Part shown: positions 6,620 to 8,854 of the stretch, in pieces
How the letters are laid out: every line of letters starts with the position of its first letter
Numbering within the stretch: position 1 is the first letter of the stretch
DNA from: Conexibacteraceae bacterium
Lineage (GTDB): Bacteria; Actinomycetota; Thermoleophilia; Solirubrobacterales; Solirubrobacteraceae
Length of the DNA stretch: 8,854 nt
Direction: 5' to 3'
Assembly (NCBI GenBank): GCA_009785395.1
Contig: WQWK01000072.1
Location: 1-8,854, forward strand
Notes under the pieces: model-generated
What the model was told of the DNA's origin: nothing
What the model saw: only the letters and a program-made list of their open reading frames with translations
The model's database searches: none
Made by a program: the position numbers and the translations under genes

Positions 6620-8854
6620 GCCTTCACGACCTCCACGAGCGCGTCCGTCAGCGCGTTGGCCGACTCCTGTGCGATCCCGGCCGCAAGGAACGTCGTCCCC
6701 TCCGGCACGCCCGTGCGCACGGCCGCGCGCCCGCTCAGGCGCATCCCGTTCTGCGCAACCTGCACCGCGGCGCCCGGCTCGATCCCGAGCCGCTGGGCGT
6801 CCTGGGGCGAGAGCTCGACCAGCTGTTCGGCGACCGTGAAGCGCAGTGCCGGCGAGATCTCGACCTCGGGCGCCGCCCAGATCGAGCGGTACACACCGGC
6901 CCGCAGCTGCCCATTGGCCTGTCCTTCCGCCGCTGGCCCGCTGGCCAGCGGCGTCTCCCCACCGCCAGGCACCTCACCCGCGGGCATCGCCGCTGCCGCC
7001 TCGGTCTCCGGCCAGCGCACGCCGCGTCCGCCGATCTGCTCGAGCGTCAGACCGCTGTAGAACGGCACCGCCTCGGCCAGCTGCTTGAACGCCATCCCCG
7101 CGGTGAGCACGCCGAGGTCGGCGCCGCAGCTGCGGCCGAGATCGTGCAGCACCTGCCAGCCGGCGCGCACGCTGCCGGGGTGCCTGATCGCGGTGCGCAG
7201 GCGCTGCAGGCGGCCGTCCGGGTGCACGACCGTGCCCTCCTTCTCGGCGTTCGACTCGGCCGGAAAGACCACGTCGGCGTGCGCCGCGAGTCCCTCCGTC
7301 AGCACCGTGGCGTGCGCGACGACCAGGTCGGCCTGCGCGAGTGCCGACTCCCACAGGCCGCGGTCGGGCAGGTCGCGGACCGGGTCGGTCTGGAACAGGT
7401 AGAGGACGCTGATCTCACCGGTGGCAGCGGCCTGCGCGATCGCGGCGGCGTCCCGGCCGGGCGTGACCTCCGAGTAGCCCGGGCCGGCGCCCGGCAGCGC
7501 GCCCGCCTCGCGGATGCCGCGGCCGTTGGCGCCCGCCGGCACCTCGATCAGGCCCGCGCCGTCGCGCCCCGCGAGGCCGAGCTTGTCGGCGATCCGCAGC
7601 AGCACCGGCAGCGCGTCAGCGGGCAGCGACTCGCCCCACAGGATCACGACGTCCTCGCCGCCGTCGCGCAGCAACGCCGCGAGCTCGTGGGTGGGGCCCG
7701 AGCCCGGGTGCGAGAACGCCCACTCGAGCCCCGACAGGAACTCGGCCTCGCCGCCGGGGGCGTAGCGCAGCGTCAGCGCCGCGGAGGGGTCGAGCGTGCT
7801 CGGCCTGGCGCTGGCGACCGCGAGCTTGACGCCGTTGCGGCGCACACCCTTGCGGATCCGCAGGTCGAGGATCGGAGCGTCGTCGAGCGGCTCGGTGCCG
7901 AGCAGCAGGACCGTGTGCGCGAATTCGATGTCGGGCACGCTGGCCTGCAGCGCCGGCGCCGCGAGCGCGCGTGCGGTGCCGAGCTCCACGGAACCGCCCG
8001 GCCGCGAGTCGATGTCACCCGAGCCGAGCCCCTCGCGCATGATCCGCGCGAGCATGAACGCCTCTTCGTTGCTGGCCTGCCCGCCGACGAGCGCGCCCAC
8101 GCGCCCGTGGTGGCCGGCGATCGCGCGGGCGGCGGTCAGCGCCTCGTCCCAGGAGGCCGGCCGCAACTCGCCCTCCCCGTCGCGCACCATTGGTGTGGTG
8201 AGCCGCTCGTCGACGTGGATCGCCTGATACGCGAAGCGGCCCTTGTCGCACAGCCAGCCGTCGTCGACGCCGGGGTTTTCACGCGACAGCACGCGCACGA
8301 CCTTGTCGTCGCGCACGGTGAACTCGACGTTGCACTGCGCCGGGCACAGGGTGCAGATTCCGCCGGCGCCCTCGATGTCCCACGGGCGCGCGCGGAAGCG
8401 GTAAGGCTGCGAGGTCAGCGCGCCGACCGGGCAGAGCTCGACGATGTTGCCGCTGAACGGCGCCACATACGGGTGGCCGTCATGCGTGCCGACGAACGTG
8501 TGCGCGCCGCGCTCGGTGAAGATCAGCTGCCAGTCCTCGGCGACCTCCTGGCTGAAGCGCACGCAGCGGTAGCAGAGGATGCAGCGCTCGCGGTCGATCG
8601 CGATCAGCGGCGAGAGCGCGAGCGGCTTGACGAAGTGGCGCTTGGGCTCGATCACGCGTGAGCGGCCCTTGCCCCACCCGAACGTGTAGTCCTGCAGCGG
8701 GCACTCGCCACCCTTGTCGCAGACGGGGCAGTCGAGTGGGTGGTTGACGAGCAGGAACTCGATCACCGCGTTCTGCGCGTCGACCACGCGCTCCGCCTTG
8801 GTGTTGACGACCATGCCGTCGCGCACCGCCGTCGAGCACGAGGTCTGCAGCTTG
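6616..8854 (-). CDS. nuoG: NADH-quinone oxidoreductase subunit G, 5' end beyond window
   Basis: NuoG is the largest peripheral-arm subunit and carries electrons from NuoF/NuoE toward NuoI. In total 745 residues are visible (numbering here starts at the first full codon, 8853-8851); about 60-80 N-terminal residues lie off the right edge. Cys6 in KLQTSCSTAV is the last ligand of the [2Fe-2S] cluster N1b. His38, Cys42, Cys45 and Cys51 (HPLDCPVCDKGGEC) bind the His-ligated N5 cluster. Cys91, 94, 97 and 141 form N4. Cys167, 170, 174 and 202 (CxxCxxxC, then 27 residues, then C) form the extra N7 cluster, known in E. coli, Thermus and actinobacteria. A degenerate molybdopterin-oxidoreductase domain follows, and a C-terminal beta-barrel (about residues 670-735) ends the protein. 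An Ala/Gly/Pro-rich linker occupies about residues 617-650. A GTG at 8826 is not the start, because the frame stays open and conserved upstream. Confidence 0.97.
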   Translation of the reverse strand, partial: KLQTSCSTAVRDGMVVNTKAERVVDAQNAVIEFLLVNHPLDCPVCDKGGECPLQDYTFGWGKGRSRVIEPKRHFVKPLALSPLIAIDRERCILCYRCVRFSQEVAEDWQLIFTERGAHTFVGTHDGHPYVAPFSGNIVELCPVGALTSQPYRFRARPWDIEGAGGICTLCPAQCNVEFTVRDDKVVRVLSRENPGVDDGWLCDKGRFAYQAIHVDERLTTPMVRDGEGELRPASWDEALTAARAIAGHHGRVGALVGGQASNEEAFMLARIMREGLGSGDIDSRPGGSVELGTARALAAPALQASVPDIEFAHTVLLLGTEPLDDAPILDLRIRKGVRRNGVKLAVASARPSTLDPSAALTLRYAPGGEAEFLSGLEWAFSHPGSGPTHELAALLRDGGEDVVILWGESLPADALPVLLRIADKLGLAGRDGAGLIEVPAGANGRGIREAGALPGAGPGYSEVTPGRDAAAIAQAAATGEISVLYLFQTDPVRDLPDRGLWESALAQADLVVAHATVLTEGLAAHADVVFPAESNAEKEGTVVHPDGRLQRLRTAIRHPGSVRAGWQVLHDLGRSCGADLGVLTAGMAFKQLAEAVPFYSGLTLEQIGGRGVRWPETEAAAAMPAGEVPGGGETPLASGPAAEGQANGQLRAGVYRSIWAAPEVEISPALRFTVAEQLVELSPQDAQRLGIEPGAAVQVAQNGMRLSGRAAVRTGVPEGTTFLAAGIAQESANALTDALVEVVKA
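6630..6634 (-). promoter_or_regulatory. Shine-Dalgarno of nuoH
   Basis: GGAGG on the minus strand lies 10 nt before the nuoH GTG, within the end of nuoG. It supports the GTG start that overlaps the nuoG stop. Confidence 0.65.

Noticed and set aside
7144..8661. Plus-strand open frame of 505 codons opposite nuoG
   Set aside because: It is an antisense shadow of a high-GC gene. It is Arg/Ala/Val-rich with no family motif, and the opposite strand encodes all the FeS ligands of NuoG.
1..8854. A hidden novel system, mobile element, CRISPR or RNA gene
   Set aside because: The window is filled end to end by consecutive complex I genes on one strand. Gaps are at most 19 nt, and I saw no spaced repeats, transposase-like frames or strong hairpins.

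Overview
The window is one uninterrupted stretch of a respiratory complex I operon (proton-pumping NADH:quinone oxidoreductase, type I NADH dehydrogenase), read entirely on the minus strand. From right to left, which is the direction of transcription, it holds nuoG (5' end off the right edge), nuoH, nuoI, nuoJ, nuoK, nuoL, nuoM and the first 125 codons of nuoN (running off the left edge). This is the standard bacterial nuo order.

The DNA is very GC-rich, with strong G/C third-position bias, frequent GTG starts and gene-to-gene start/stop overlaps. Together with the protein signatures (NuoG retaining the N7 cluster motif, NuoM lacking the usual HTEAPTAGS-type segment) this suggests an actinobacterium-like organism, perhaps of the Thermoleophilia/Solirubrobacterales type. 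The lineage is inference from memory of protein signatures, not a search result.

Layout: 8854-6616 nuoG (peripheral arm, FeS clusters N1b/N5/N4/N7); 6619-5603 nuoH (membrane heel and quinone site); 5583-5050 nuoI (N6a/N6b ferredoxin-like subunit); 5034-4372 nuoJ; 4375-4076 nuoK; 4079-2058 nuoL; 2038-374 nuoM; 377-1 nuoN (partial). Electrons from NADH pass through the NuoG and NuoI clusters to quinone bound near NuoH. The coupling energy then passes along NuoJ/NuoK to the antiporter-like subunits NuoN, NuoM and NuoL. Junctions are tight: three ATGA overlaps and one GTGA overlap, and gaps of only 15-19 nt elsewhere. No internal promoter, terminator, RNA gene, mobile element or CRISPR is visible, and no gene-free stretch exceeds about 20 nt.

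I see no new biological system here. The most interesting signal is that the antiporter-like subunits depart from the textbook proton-path residues. NuoL has Ala where the near-invariant TM5 Glu (E. coli Glu144) should be, and also lacks the usual Arg of the NRVGD motif and the His of the SVIHAM motif. NuoM has Asp in place of its TM5 Glu and Gln in place of the His of its SSxxHxGF motif. The reading frames are otherwise intact.
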